Shown piece by piece: positions 35,527-48,600 of a DNA stretch of 64,000 nucleotides; position 1 is the stretch's first letter, and every line of letters begins with the position of its first letter. The notes under the pieces are model-generated. The model worked only from the letters and a program-made list of their open reading frames with translations. It ran no database searches and was not told the DNA's origin. The translations under genes were made by a program, and so were the position numbers. Source of the stretch: Acanthochlamys bracteata (taxonomy: Eukaryota > Streptophyta > Magnoliopsida > Pandanales > Velloziaceae); assembly GCA_019914995.1 (NCBI GenBank), contig CM034130.1, positions 5,208,001 through 5,272,000 of the forward strand. Reading direction: 5' to 3'.

Positions 35527-36060
35527 TTAGTCCATCTTCAAGTACTCCTTCCAAGCATTTTTAAGCTTTATAGAGATCACCCCCTCATTTCCTTCAAACT
35601 CTCTTTGTAAGAATTTCCAAACTTCTTTCGATTTGGTAATGCCAAACACCTTGCATGTGTTTTCGCTTACCCCTTTTGATGTATGAGTCGGAGAGCCCTT
35701 TGTATCTCTCTTCAAATTCTTCTTCTAGAGCTTTTGCGTCTCCTACGTCCAGTCTGCACAATCACCGGAGCTTCTTCTTGTTCTTCTTTGATCAAATCCC
35801 ATAGATCTTGCGAGATGAATATAGTTTGCATTTGGGACTTCCAATAATCAAATTGTCCTCCTTCAAAATTGGAACTAAACTTGGAGACTAGACCAACATG
35901 GCGTTTGAGCTTGTTGCCCTGTTTGACATTTTTGTTTTTTCGTTTTTTTTTAACCATAATTGCTTGGAGGAAGAAGGAGAGCCGCTGAAATTTAAAAACC
36001 AAAGACAGAAGTTAGAATTGGTATTTTTGCTTGGAAATACTTGATAAAATTTCAAGTTGC
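35527..36060 (-). mobile_element. Ty1/copia gag fragment (fossil)
   Basis: Minus-strand remnant of a copia gag of the UBN2/DUF4219 type: FDYWKSQMQTIFISQDLWDL, then FGITKSKEVWKFLQREFEG with VISIKLKNAWKEYLKM, the usual order. Only the gag N-terminal half is left, with no LTRs, and it is broken in one or two places. Confidence 0.8.
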
Positions 36061-38329
36061 GTAGAAGGGAGGGAGTTGGGTGGTTAAACATAGAACACAG
36101 TCAGGAGGAAGGAGATCAAGTTCATCTCAATGTTCCCATTCTATTTGTTACGATCACAACAGAGAGGAAAATTCTCTACTCTCTTTTACACGCGGTGTAG
36201 GGGATTACTTTTCTAACTTCTTTTAACTTTAACTTTAATTTCTTTTTATAATATTTTATAAAATATTTTAAAATTTCAGAATAATTATAAAATACAATTA
36301 TTATTTATTATTTTTTTAAATTAAACATAAAAAATAATTTTTAAAAAACTTTTAAATATCTTTTGTCTTAAAAAATAAAAAATTCTCAAACATCTCCTAA
36401 TTATAATTACTTTTTTCAGAAATTACCGCATATAGATTACTCTTACCACAAACATTCAAAATATGCATACATGAAAATTTAGTACTACAAACAACCATAT
36501 GGATATATTACTGCCGTATATATAAGCTACTTACGAAAAAACGTTTATAAGCTTGCAAATTACTTCCTAAGAGATATTACTTACCACGAACTTCTAGAAC
36601 TTAGAATCGACATGTTAATCATTAATTGCTTATAACATCACTGTTAAGAAAATAAGTAGTCGCGCATTCAAGTTGATACATGCACTAGTTTATAAAAAGC
36701 CGCGCAGTAGTCAAGATGTAGGTGTGTACTTTCCATGTCCCGAATGCACGTGTTTCTGAGGGTGCGTTTGGTATGTTTACCAAAAATTATTTTTTAATTT
36801 TTTATTATTTTATATATTTAAAAAGTATAAAAAAATTATATATAATAAAAATTTTTTATTTATATATTTTTATTATTTTTTACAAATAAAAATATTTTTT
36901 TATTTTAAAAAATTTATTTTATAATCAATTTCAAACTCATCCTGATTTCTGAATTCATTTTGAAACTTTTAAAAATATTTTTTGAAATAAAATTTTTTTA
37001 AAATAAAAATTATTTTTATATTTTCTGAAAATAAGTTTTATTTTTGCTTATTTTTAAAAAATAATAAAAATAAATTTTATTTTAAATTTTATTTTAAAAT
37101 TTTAAATAATTTTACAAATAATGATAAATTATTATTAAAAAATATATAATTAAAAATTAAAAAAAATATTTTTTTAATAAGCTAAACGCAATCTTAAGCC
37201 TTTTCTACTTAAGCTGGGTATTCATACATATCGAGGCAGTCGGACAAAGGCGTAGGTCGCGGGCACTTTCTCTTCTTTTCCTTTCCTCCCTAGCTAATCG
37301 ATACATAAAGCGCTATAGCTCCTATACGGTGTTTTTTTAACTTTATATATATTTCTTGCTTTAGACATTACTTTGTCTACTGCAGCGGTCAAACAATGCA
37401 GCTAGCAGTGGTTGTTTTCTTCCAGTATAAGAATCGTATAGTACTGTAATATAGTATGGTAGTGGTTTTGCCCTTTGCATGATTACCTTGATACTCCGTT
37501 TGGCTTAACATTTTTTCAATACTATTTTTTAATTTTTAATTTTATATTTTTCAATACATATTTTATGAGTATTTAAAAATTTTATTTAAAAATTTAAAAA
37601 ATATAAAAAAAATTTAGGTAATAATCTTTTTATTGTATATTTTTATTATTATTTTTTTAGATAAAAAAGTATAGTTCGTTTATCAAGAAAGATCAAAAAT
37701 CTTCTATTCTGAAAAATCTTTATTTCGTAAGCACTTTTAAACGCTTCCTCAGATGTATCTTTAAGCAAGGGATGCATTTTGTATAGTCAGAAGATTGAAC
37801 TGTGTATGACCATGAAAATCTATTCCAATATCTTCTAATTCTCAATACTCTTATAAGTATATATTTACAGTCTCCATATATAATAAATAAATATATTTTA
37901 ATATAATTAAAATATTTAGATATTTGTTTGTCAATATTTTTCGTCTAGTTGGTGCAAAAATATTATCATGGCTGGAGTGACTTGTGAATCTAGTAAGTTA
38001 TTGGTGGTTCATCTCAAAGAGAGAATCGATTAACACAATAGTATTTGGTTAAATATATCATCTTTATATTATGGCAACTTAATAAAAATTAGTGTAATTC
38101 ATTTTTTACGTACGCAAATTTATTTATCAAACCTCGTAAATCTTGCGTGTTTATGTGTTGAATAATTTTCTTATATTATTTACACTTGAACTAAACAGAG
38201 AATATTAAATAGGGAATCTGATTATGTCTAATCGACTATAGTGCTATTATTTTGTACGAAATTAAGTTTTGTTATGTTAAAATACTGCATTAAATTTTTT
38301 ACCTAACAATTTAATTTACTAATCCCCTC
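36061..38329. repeat. Intergenic with at least three family A MITE relics
   Basis: No gene. Family A or A-like AT-rich repeats are seen at about 36230-36410 (right end 'ctcaaacatctcc'), about 36757-36945 (from 'gggtgcgtttggtatgttta' to 'aatttcaaactcatcctg') and about 37494-37752 (from 'ccgtttggcttaacattttt' to 'cgtaagcacttttaaacg'). 36950-37200 is a further AT-rich block ending 'taagctaaacgcaatcttaa' that may be a fourth. Confidence 0.5.
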
Positions 38330-40270
38330 TTGAGTAGGTTGTGTAAGTTTGACCATAACTTTCTTTCTATCTCGTTCCCCAAGTCAAATTTTTGTGAAGA
38401 GCATTCATATCTTCATAAATAGCGTGAGTCCATTTAGGATCATATAATAATTCTTAACTACTAATAGAAAGAGTCACATTTGCTATCTGATTAATGAATA
38501 TTACATATATGTGGACAGCCTATAAGAATATATATGATTAGCAATAGAATATTTGGAGAGTTTTCTTCAAGTGAATATCTGTCATGAGATTTTTCATGAT
38601 TTTCTACTTGGTGGCAACTAATAACTCTTACTGACAATTGTCGATTTATCACAATAATACTTTGAATCTTAGTACTTAAAACATTAATATTTTTAGAGGT
38701 TTGAGTGGAAACATAGGATGAGAGAGACGAATTTCTTCTAAAATTCCTACCCTTTTTATTTCTTATGCTTCTTTCTAAATTCAATAGTACTAAAGTCCTC
38801 TGGATCCAAGTCATAACTCATATTTTGTAGGGGTGGTAATATATAACCTGACCCGAAAATTCGACCCGAAATCGACCTGTTTAATCAGGATTAGGGTTAG
38901 AAAATTTGACCCGTATAAATATATGGGTTGGATTAGGGTTGAACAAATTTGATCCGGTTATTAAATGGGTCAACCCGAGTTAACCCGAAATTGACCTACT
39001 AACCCGAAATGTCATCTTTTGAAATAATAATTTTTGATTTTTTCTTACCGTATAATAAAATATTGACAATAAAAATAATCGATACTAGTTATTTACAAAC
39101 TATTAAATTAAAATATATTTATAGTTAATTCTTTATTTTTATACCTTAGTAAAATAGTATAATATGAAAATTATAATATTATCGAAAGTATTACTATGTA
39201 GGTATTTTTAATGACGAATTTAGATTTTGTATAAAGATTTTTATGAAAATTTTGTTAGATAGATATATTTATCAAAATTTTTATCGAAATTATTAACCTA
39301 GTATTTGTAATCATAAATTTCAGCTGTTATTATATATTTTTTTAAAATAAAAATAATATATATTTTTATATTGTAAGGACCGATGAAGACATTAAGGAAT
39401 GTTGTTGGACATAATTATATCTTGTCAGTAAAAATATCGTGCACTTTCATTCGAACTTATCTTATAATTTCACTAAAGCTTGAAAATATATAATTAATAA
39501 TTAATAATTTTAATTATTAAATGGGTCAACCCGAATTTGACCCGGTTATTAGTAGGTTGGGTTAGGGTTGACAATTTTGACCCGTATAAATTCATGGGTT
39601 GGGTTAGGGTTGAACAAATTTAGCACGGTTATTAAATGAGTCGACCCGAAACTGACCCATTAACCCATATTGTCACCCCTAATATTTTGTCTCTAATTAT
39701 CTTCTTGATGTATGCGTTAAGTTCAATGGTAAACTAATTTAAATCTTCCATAGCTTCTATCTTTTTCTGAAGATCCGAATGGAATGGATGTCTTACCAAA
39801 TACATTTGTTATTTTAGAAATATCACATCCATAGTAGAAAAGTATGAAGTGTTGGAGGATAATATATAGAAGTGATATATTTTTTGCTGAGAACCATAAC
39901 CAGTAAACACGCATCTTAAATCACATGGATCTAATTTATACTTTCGAGTTTTTTGCAAATGTATCAATACAACAAAACTAAATATCCGATGTATAAGTGA
40001 GAGTACAGAAAGAATAGTAATAAATGTATATAAGAACTCAAATAGCGTTCGAAAGTTCAAAACTCTAGATGAAATAAATTAGTCAAATAAACTGTAGATT
40101 GAACTATATCAATTTAATAGTGTTTTTGAAATATGTGTATCAATCCAATATGAATAATTTCGTTTAACCATCTCGTTTTATTGTGATGTTTGTGGGTAAG
40201 ATATTTCATTAATAATACTATATTATAGAAGATAAAAGCTCAAAATGTTATTAACATACCCCCAATAATC
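38330..40270 (-). mobile_element. Ty1/copia pol fragment (fossil), split by a hAT element
   Basis: Minus-strand, much decayed copia pol. The clearest piece, about 40060-39800, has the post-integrase signature HLQKTRKYKLDPCDLRCVFT followed by GYGSQQK and a TMDVIF string. Weaker integrase-like sequence lies upstream to about 40.2 kb, and low-quality downstream sequence continues below 38.82 kb. The 854-bp hAT element at 38828-39681 interrupts it. No LTRs are visible. It is heavily broken and old. Confidence 0.7.
38828..39681. mobile_element. Non-autonomous hAT element with exact 8-bp target duplication
   Basis: 854 bp. Starts TAGGGGTGGTAATAT and ends ATATTGTCACCCCTA, so 13 of the terminal 15 bases match as an inverted repeat. 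It is flanked by a perfect 8-bp repeat ATATTTTG (38820-38827 and 39682-39689). Both subterminal regions are packed with 'ttgacccg', 'gggttagggttgaacaaatt' and 'aacccgaaat' words in both orientations, a typical hAT transposase-binding layout. The AT-rich centre has no frame. It is the longer relative of 4136-4682. Confidence 0.9.
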
Positions 40271-40920
40271 AGAGCGAAAAATTAGAAGAAGAAAAAATTG
40301 AGTCTGTACTATCTTATAAAACCGTACAAATAAATCTACAAGATCATTTTAATTTTTCATAACAGATAATCATATCATGACTATGCAATAATTCACAAAT
40401 GTAATAAATTACATAATGTCAATAAGAGACATAACATGAGAGAGTTTCTAAACATTCGAATGCACAAATTCAAATAAAGTTATTCGTTTATTCATAATAT
40501 AAAAAATGAGACACTCGGTGATTCTTAGCAAAACCACAAGCTTCAAATTAAATTCAGACTTTTTAGGATAAAAAATAATATGGTAATAAATGTCTTAAAT
40601 AATAATAAAAACACGCTAATCATCGACATCAAAGTCAAATTTTATTTTTCTTATTACTTTTAGATCTACGAATATTGTGAACTCTAACGAAACTAATATC
40701 ATCTAAATAGTATAAACTCTCACTTAGTAGCATGCCTAATTATCTCCTGTGTTTGCATATCTTGAATCAGACAAAAATAAGAAATACATAAGAATAATGC
40801 AGTTCAACTGTTTAGAGATTTGTCCAATAGATAAAAGATTATGTGATAGAAATAGAACAAATACGCAATAAAAATATATGATATGATATATATGTTAGGA
40901 TAAAGACACATCATCTCTAA
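40271..40920. other. Intergenic or unrecognisable retroelement debris
   Basis: No supportable feature. It may be the continuation of the copia fossil beyond recognition. Confidence 0.3.
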
Positions 40921-41313
40921 AGACACATGGTGTATATGCTAGCCAAAAAATGGCCAGTTAGATTATCAAATCCAATATTTCGGCCCAAATAATTCGATTG
41001 GGGTAGTTGCTGTCGTTGGATATAAAGATCTATAAGTTGAAAATATATTGATAAAATTACAACTCAATTAGAATAGAAACGGACCTTTATCAGAATTTTT
41101 GATCAAAATGATACAAAAATAAAATATATATATTTTTGTCAATACCTTTTTGTGTCATTTTGATCAAAACTTATGATGGAGGTCGATTTATATCCAGATT
41201 AAGCTGAAATTGTTATCAAGATATTCCAACTCATTGTTCTTCATATTCAATGATAGAGATTAAATTTAAAAATCTTGCCGGTCATTTTTGACCAAAATAT
41301 GTACTTTGTGTCT
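40921..41313. repeat. Fold-back element, family C copy
   Basis: 393 bp with inverted ends: 'agacacatggtgtatatgct' against 'aatatgtactttgtgtct'. The arms continue inward: 'tgatcaaaatgatacaaaaa' pairs with 'tttttgtgtcattttgatca', and 'ccgttggatata'-like text pairs with 'tatccagattaagctgaaa'. Essentially the whole element is a long imperfect hairpin. Non-coding. The same plan is seen at 53228-53585 and in part at about 63340-63490. Confidence 0.6.
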
Positions 41314-42287
41314 ATAAAAATAGTATATGCCTATATATATTTTGCATATTTAATAAATAGTAAGAGTTTTAATTAAAAAATATTTTAATATAAACTAAAT
41401 ACTAATATTGTTGACTTACGCTAACACATTAATTGTTTATTAATTGATTTGTCGATTTACAGTTTGCTGGCATGCTGCCTGCACTGATTTTGGGTTAGGC
41501 AGATGATGTAGTATATAGCTGATCCATCCAGATGAGATTAATATCGTAGCAGTCAATTGGTTGACTTTCGGTCGCAATGACTTCAAAGGCCTACTGCATG
41601 CAGCATGCGCTCAAGTGAGACTGGCGCTTTTCTGAACCCCACAACAACAAGAAGACATCTTAAATAGTAATACATCGATTGAAAGAACAAAGCGTTGATA
41701 AACAAACAGATGATCATCCGTTGTCTTGTGTTGTATGCTCATTAACAGTGCTCTTAATTGGATGTTTGTGTGTGAAAAGAAGACAGGAGCACGTGGGTTA
41801 GATGAGTTGCTTTGTTTCCTTTTTCTTTCTTTTTGCTATACAATTATAGACTTGAGATGAGTGCGAGTGGAGAGCCAGGTGCTAGACCTGACACAATTCA
41901 GGACTTCAAAAATTGACTGAGAGATACAAACTCAGTATATTGTACAAAATAGTAGTGCTTTCATCTTCCGGACACTACTGTGTATATATGCTATAATAAC
42001 ATTATACTTATGGTTGCGTCTTTTATCTATAGATATCAATAAGAAAATGTTGTTATCCACCTGTAGTAGTGGTACAGGTAGTGGTAGTGCGCATGCATTT
42101 ATATCTTCGGTAGCTTCCCCCTAACCCAACGCAACGCCCTCCTTAATTCAGTCTCCCATCTTAAATCCTTTTTCCTCTCGTATCAATTCTATCAGTTCAA
42201 TAATATTGCTCCATCAACCATCCATCCGTCTTTTGCCGAAGTTTTCCACACAGATCAGAGACCAACGCTAACCAAATTAAGCAGATC
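41314..42287. promoter_or_regulatory. Upstream region of the phytosulfokine gene
   Basis: No gene. A TATA-like 'tttatat' at 42098-42104, next to an RY-type CATGCA at 42092-42097, is the best promoter candidate and lies about 185 bp upstream of the ATG; another 'gtatatatg' lies near 41982. The leader 42110-42287 is C/T-rich. Confidence 0.35.
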
Positions 42288-42867
42288 ATGATCGGGCACA
42301 GATGCACTTCTGCGTTCTGCTCGATCGTTTTACTCCTTTCTATTTACATGATAGCTTCTGCTGCTGCAAGTAGAAGCACTCCTCAGCCACATCAACAAGG
42401 TACACAAACACATGTACATAACATGCCCGTCTTCCATCTTCATATGGTTCCGCACACAGACTGCTAGCTAGTATAAGTGCGTGGCTTTTTTTATGTTTGT
42501 AAAAGCTTAGCTAGTACATTGATATCATGTTGCCATCCAGCTATAAGCACATTTTCTTCCTCCAGGAGAAATGGAAGATGATGTGTTCAAACAAGTGGTT
42601 ACTCATTTTGAAGATGAAGAATTTTCCAGAGATGCCTCGCTACTGGTTAGTTAATGTATCTGTATAGTTCAAGTTTGTTAATTGTGAGATCAAGTATATA
42701 ACTCATTTATATTTATCTCTTACAAAGACACTTCAGCATGATGATGGATTTTTGTTTTGCAGAGGTGCAGCAAGGATGATGACGGAAAAGAAGAGAAATG
42801 CATGGAGGAGAGGATGATGGGAGAGGCACATTTGGATTACATCTACACTCAGCATATCAATCCCTAA
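42288..42867 (+). CDS. PSK: Phytosulfokine precursor (three exons)
   Basis: Precursor of the sulfated pentapeptide hormone phytosulfokine, which is secreted and perceived by the LRR receptor kinase PSKR in cell growth and immunity. Exon 1 (42288-42399) gives a signal peptide, MIGHRCTSAFCSIVLLLSIY, ending ...AAAS. Exon 2 (42566-42645) encodes an acidic propeptide (GEMEDDVFKQVVTHFEDEEF). Exon 3 (42763-42867) carries the conserved cysteine pair region (RCSKDDDGKEEKCMEERMM) and the hormone YIYTQ in HLDYIYTQHINP-stop. Introns are GT-AG and phases agree (112 + 80 + 105 nt), giving 98 residues, a normal size. The Asp just before YIYTQ is the usual sulfation and subtilase-processing context. The tyrosylprotein sulfotransferase target residues are intact. 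Exons are too short to stand out by frame length, so automated calls could miss it. Probably a working gene. Confidence 0.95.
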
Positions 42868-43194
42868 TTAATCTTACTATCTATCTGTTGCTAATTTGGT
42901 TTCAGATGATGAATCAAAACATTAATTAAGCTGCAAAGTGACAACTACTACTTCAACAAGTATTAGCTCGGACTCTCCACCGCAGGCCTCACGACGGAAA
43001 TTGCTATCTAGATCCTGATCTACTATCTATGAAAAGCCGCTGCTCATCCAAGATCCATCTTTATTTTTCATATAGTGGCATTATTAATATGTAGTATGTC
43101 TGATTGTTTGTCTGTTATCATTGAGGTCTTTGAAATAGAGATGCTTTCCTTGATCTATAGCGTGTAAGCATACACTATTGTAGGCAGCGTCAGT
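42868..43194 (+). other. 3' flank of the phytosulfokine gene
   Basis: Presumed 3' UTR and flank; nothing further recognised. Confidence 0.4.
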
Positions 43195-43196
43195 AA

Positions 43197-44606
43197 TTAG
43201 GAGAGTGTATATGATAAAAAGTTTTTTTTAAATAAAAAATATTTAAAATTTTTGGAAAACTAACTTTTTAAAACAAATTAAAAATTATACATATAAAAAT
43301 TATGCTATATATAATTCACTATATTTTTAAACTTTTTATAATTTACTCTAAAAAATTTATTAGAAAATATGAAGACTTTTTAAATATAAATAATATCATA
43401 AACACCGCCAAACACTCTCTCATTAGTGTCATTAGTCCCGTGGTTTATTATAGTATCATTGTTGTTGATGATCCGGTTGCTTACCGACTCTTTCATCAAT
43501 TGGCTGTGTTTGAGTGTGTTATGAAAAAATAAATTTCAATTTATTAAGTTTATATTTTTCAATAAATCTTCAATAATATTTTAAAATTTTATTTAAAATT
43601 TAAAAATACAGAAAAATTTTATTTTATAAAATCTTATTATTAGTTATTATTATAATTCTTTTTAATTAAAAAAATAAAACTCATTTTTTGAAATAAATAA
43701 ACATAGCTTTCATTATAAAAAAACATTTTTTAAAAATACTCCTAAACACCTCTATGTCTTTGTCTACGTTATGTGTGAAGACTACAAAGAGAGTGCATTT
43801 GGCTATGTTTTTAGGAAAAGCACTTTTTAATATTTGAACTTTATATATTTTAATAAATATATTATAATATTTATAAAATTTATAAAATATAAAAAAATTC
43901 AATTATAAAATTTTATTATTACTTATTTTAATTATTAATTTTAAAAAAAAATTAAAATTCGTTTATCGAAATAAAATAAAAATACTTTCTTTTTTAGAAA
44001 GTACTTTTTAAAAACACTTCTGTATTTTTGTCTACCTCATGTGTGAAGACCACAAATAGACATTTTGGTTGTGATTTTAGAAAAATTATTTTTCAACTTT
44101 CAATTTCATATTTTTTAATAAATATTTTAGAATATTTTACATAAGTTATTTAAAATTTATAAAATATAAAAAAATTTACATTATAATATTTTATTATTAC
44201 TTATTGTTTTAATTATTTTTTGAAAATTAAAAAAATAAAATTTGTTTCTGTAAATATGATAATAATATTTTTCATTTAAAAAATAAAATTTTTCATAAGC
44301 AATCCTAAAAACCTCCTAAATTATGTTGGCTTCCGAAAAACAATTACTTAATCCAGTTCTTGGTTAGTAGCTGCAAGACTACTACATAACATAACTAAGT
44401 TCAGATTTTTGTTTTTCTTTTTTTTTTTAATGGCGTGAAAGCAATTCAAAATTATCATAGCAAACGGTGGGGGTACCATGTAATATAAGAAGCGTACTTA
44501 TAAAATAAAATTTTTTGAATAAAAAATACTTTTATTTTTTTAAAAAATAAAAAATATTTTTTTATTCTTTTTTAATAAGCACTTCTAAATATCTCTCGGT
44601 TCCAAC
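43197..44606. repeat. Cluster of five family A MITE copies, partly tandem
   Basis: Copies at about 43200-43428 (reverse; 'gagagtgtata' and 'caccgccaaacactctc'), 43504-43752 (forward), 43795-44017 (forward), 44062-44322 (forward) and 44480-44606 (partial). The spacers after the second and third copies are homologous ('tgtctacgttatgtgtgaag' near 43761 and 'tgtctacctcatgtgtgaag' near 44030), so a unit of MITE plus spacer, 269 bp long, was duplicated in tandem. The frames across it are artefacts of AT-rich text. Confidence 0.65.
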
Positions 44607-45620
44607 TCGTAAGCGTGTTCTATAGCGTACCACCGGCCACTATCAAAAGCAGAGAAACGGAATGGCATAAGAATTTTGCTTCAGTCACCTCTCCTTCGCA
44701 CTGCCATATCACATAAGATCAGTTGTTCATTGCTCATCGTATTTCTCAAATGATAATTTACATATACGCAGGACCAAAATATGTAGATCAGAATTTAAAA
44801 ATATTTAGAATCACTACATCAAATATGTGTTCACACTCATGCTCCAGCAATTAGCTTTTCTCTAATTATTCCTTTCCTACACAAGCTCCGTATCTCTCAC
44901 TGGTAACTTAACAAATCGATGAGGTGATTATGTCAATGCAGCTGGTTCAGATTATAAACCAAAATACAAAATAATAAATATTTACATATATCGAAAGCAA
45001 AAAAGATTATAGAAAATTACAAGTCTTCCGTCATATAGTCAATTCTTTACTTTTTTTTAAAGTTACTTTCAACTTGATGAGATCGTCCAACACAATAACA
45101 ATTCTATATAATAATAAATAAGTAGATCTCTCCAATTGCATTTGTTAGAAAGCCAAATAATGCTATTTATAAAAACTGAAATGATTTCTCTCACAAAAAA
45201 CTATCTCTACATGACAACTACTAAATAACTAGATGAAATAACTATAGAAATAAAATGGTTACTACACATAATAGAACAGCTATTAAAATATAAACTAATT
45301 ACTATAACTCTTAAATTTTTTATTCCAAAATAATGTCACATAAAAATAAAGACTATAAAAAATATGTAATATCGCAATAATATCCAACGCAGATATTCTA
45401 AATCAATGTCAGATATCTATTAAAGAATAACAAGCTGAGGACCATAATATGGAAAGACGATGAAGCAGAAACAGGAATATCGCAAGCAGAACAGGGATCA
45501 TCACCACAGAAGTAGTAACGACCATGATACATAGTAACCTTAAAAAGAGTTGGGAGAGTTTATGTCCTAATTGAAGCGCAGCCTAAAGGGAGCACATATG
45601 TTTAACCTTGTAGACACCTC
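44607..45620. other. Intergenic; 3' flank of the heat-shock factor gene
   Basis: No separate gene. The part next to 45620 is the presumed 3' UTR of the minus-strand heat-shock factor gene. Confidence 0.4.
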
Positions 45621-48600
45621 CTACTCTGGGTCTTTTGGGCTTCCATCCTGATATTTAATTTGACTTGCATGCCCTTGATGAGATGATTCACCCCCTACAT
45701 TTTGTCTGGTTGTTAGGATATCATCTACAGCACTTATGCCAGCCTCCCATAAGGAGCTGGAACCTGTTCCAATGCCAAGCTGTGGAACATCATATTCATT
45801 CAGAGCATCCCAAGCATCATCAGGAATCCATATCTCCGTTTGTCCTAGTGCATCATACATTGATGGGATATGAATTCCAGAACCTGGTCTTGATCGCATT
45901 TCTTCATTTTCATCAATAGTAAGTGTTCTAGGACGCTTACTAGCCGGGCCTTCTCTTGAGATCCCTTCTTCAGGAGTTACATCTTCTGGCAAAGATATGA
46001 AGTATCCACAGTCTTTACTAGAAATGTCTGACCTAGAGCTCACGACTCCCTTCCCCTTCAGCATGGGAGGTCCAGATTCTAGAAGCAATGCCGCGATCAC
46101 ATCTTCTTCAGCATTATTAGAAGGCCCAGGAATATCCTTTTTAATTAAATGGGTTCTTGGTTTCTTCATCATTCCTTGCCAAGTGTCCTCTCTAACTTGC
46201 TCAATACCACTTTCAAGGCCTTGCACTGCAGGACCTGAAATGCCACCTATGTGTTCTAGTCCAGAACTGCTAATTTGCTGCTTCGTAGACTCCGTCGGAC
46301 TACTGGGACCAGCTTTCTGTTGCTCAAGGAACCTGGTCCTCAATGGACCCATTCTCTCTCTTTCTTCCTTCATCTTCCTAAGATTATCCAAGAATTGTGG
46401 ATTTCTCAGTACCTTGGCTAAGAAAGAGACCATCTGCTTCTGTCTAGATTCTGCAGATTGCAGCCGCCTATTAACTGAATCCATCTGTTTGACCATTATG
46501 AGGTGCTCCCCCCTTAATCTTATAACCTCCTGCGTCAGCAAATGCTTCTCCTCTTTCAGCTTACAGACCTCTTCCAAACTAGGCATGCCATCTTCTGTGG
46601 AGGTACTTACATGAGATCCTAACTGATTGCCCTGAGATGATCTACGTCTGTGTATATTTCTCAGTAAGGGCTTCTTTCCACGCAAGAAATCTTCATTTGC
46701 AAACTCCCATCGATCAGTATCGGTCTTCCTAAAACCCTGAAAAGCTTCAAAATATCAGTTATTGACAAAATAGAATAGACCTAAATTACAGGACAACTAT
46801 GAACTCACTGACAAGGAAGATAACACATTAGCTATTCTTATTTTTCATATAAACATACTCATTATTCTGATCCAACCATGATAACCAACATCTAGATAGT
46901 TGAAAAGAATGTCTTAAATCAAGATCACAAGGTATGCACAGGCGAGAACAGCTAGTAATATGCAGAATTGCTGGTATAAAAGAAGTACAAAGTTGTACAT
47001 AATTCAGCATGTTCTGTTACACATGGAACATTGAAGTTACTTAACACATTGCAGGTTCTTCAAAACCTCAAAACCTCTCTCCCCCTCTCTCTCTCACACA
47101 CACACAAATGGGCTCATTATTCATATTGTTTTCACCTTTCCTACAATTTGCAATATATGGTTTTCATATCACTTCCTAGTCTGAAAGAAGTAGCAAAAGT
47201 ATAACAACATAACCTGACAAAAGCACTTTCGATGTACTTCAACAGTTCTCAAACAACTTAGCAAATAACAAACATGTTGCTCTACTTACGTCCTCGATAA
47301 AATATCAGCTCATTGCAACTTCCATTGCACTTCTCTTCCCAGCCTAACCTAACTATTAGCACAGAGCACCAGAACATTCCAATATCCACACTAAAAACTA
47401 CATTAAAAAAAAGGAAGGAAAGAGAGGCGCCAACTCATCCTCTACGCAACTGGTACTATCAGCTGTCAGGACTAGTGGCCATACACTTGAGCAAACGATA
47501 AGGTTTTCTTTAAGCAGAAGCTAAAGAAATGAGCTTTGATGCTTACCAAGTTAATTTTGAAGAGCTCTTCATGAACCAGGTAATATCCTCCAATAAGAGG
47601 AATAGTCCATCATGATTATAGCTAGGTCTCGGCAGACGCTTGTTGTTGTACTTATGCAATGTAAGGATAACCAGACTTTACATATCTCTAACTACAGAGA
47701 GCTAGAAGAGATCCACAAACATTCCCACAGAGCCCCTAAGAGTACGAACTGACAAATTTCTCTTCCCTTCCTATCTACCTCAGGTCCCTGCGTCTTCCCT
47801 TCTTCCTTTTACTTTCCCCCCTTTGCCTACTCTTCTCCCATAAACATTTACAAACTATAAACTGAATGAAAAAGTAAATCTAGAAAGTTTACAGAACAGC
47901 AGCATCTTTCAAAGGATACAATGCTTATCACTCACATCCTCCACAGCTGCATTCTGCAGAACAACTAACAAACAACAAGAGGAAACAAAAGAAAATCATG
48001 AAATTATATACCCAATTACAAATAGGAATGTAGCAACATAATAACAGAAACACTCGACTGAACAAAGAAAACTAAGAAGCGACTAATTTTAGAGAAATAT
48101 TAATAAGAGGAAAAGTGAGAGGGAGAATTCCGGTATGAGAAAACACGCAATACCCACGTAAGTATTAAGCTGCCTGACGAAGCTCGAGAAGTTATTGTGC
48201 TTGAAATGCCGTGGCAGCACCGACCTCGAAAATTCTATCGGATCCCAAATCACAAACCTGGACCCAGAGGGCGTCCATGAAATGATGTGGTCAAGCGTTT
48301 GATCTTCAACGAGGTCGAATGTCTTGGACAAGAACGGAGGGATCGGTGCTTCGTGGAGAGTTTCCAGTGGCTGCGGCACTTGGCTAACACTGCAGTCACT
48401 GAGCAATGAGGAACTAAGATCGAGTACAAAAGGTTCGACCTTTGGTTGGAGTAGTTGAGGCGAGTATAAGTCGAGCTCCATCAGTGGAGATGGAGAGGTA
48501 AGAAACGGAACGGCGAGCGGGCTAGCAATTGGTGGTGCGTCGATCAGAAGAGGAGAAGAAGTTACAAGTTGAGAACGGGGAGGTGTGGACTGTATAGTGT

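Noticed and set aside
38491-38814. Minus-strand 107-codon frame considered as a host gene
   Set aside because: It lies in the decayed copia stretch next to the hAT insertion and shows no host-gene motif.
43302-43902. Plus- and minus-strand frames of about 75 codons in the 43-44 kb region
   Set aside because: They are MITE sequence read as protein; the same translation recurs in other copies.
45665-46614. Plus-strand frames of 84 and 205 codons opposite the heat-shock factor exon
   Set aside because: Antisense shadows of a coding exon; Ser/Cys/Leu-rich composition and no domain.
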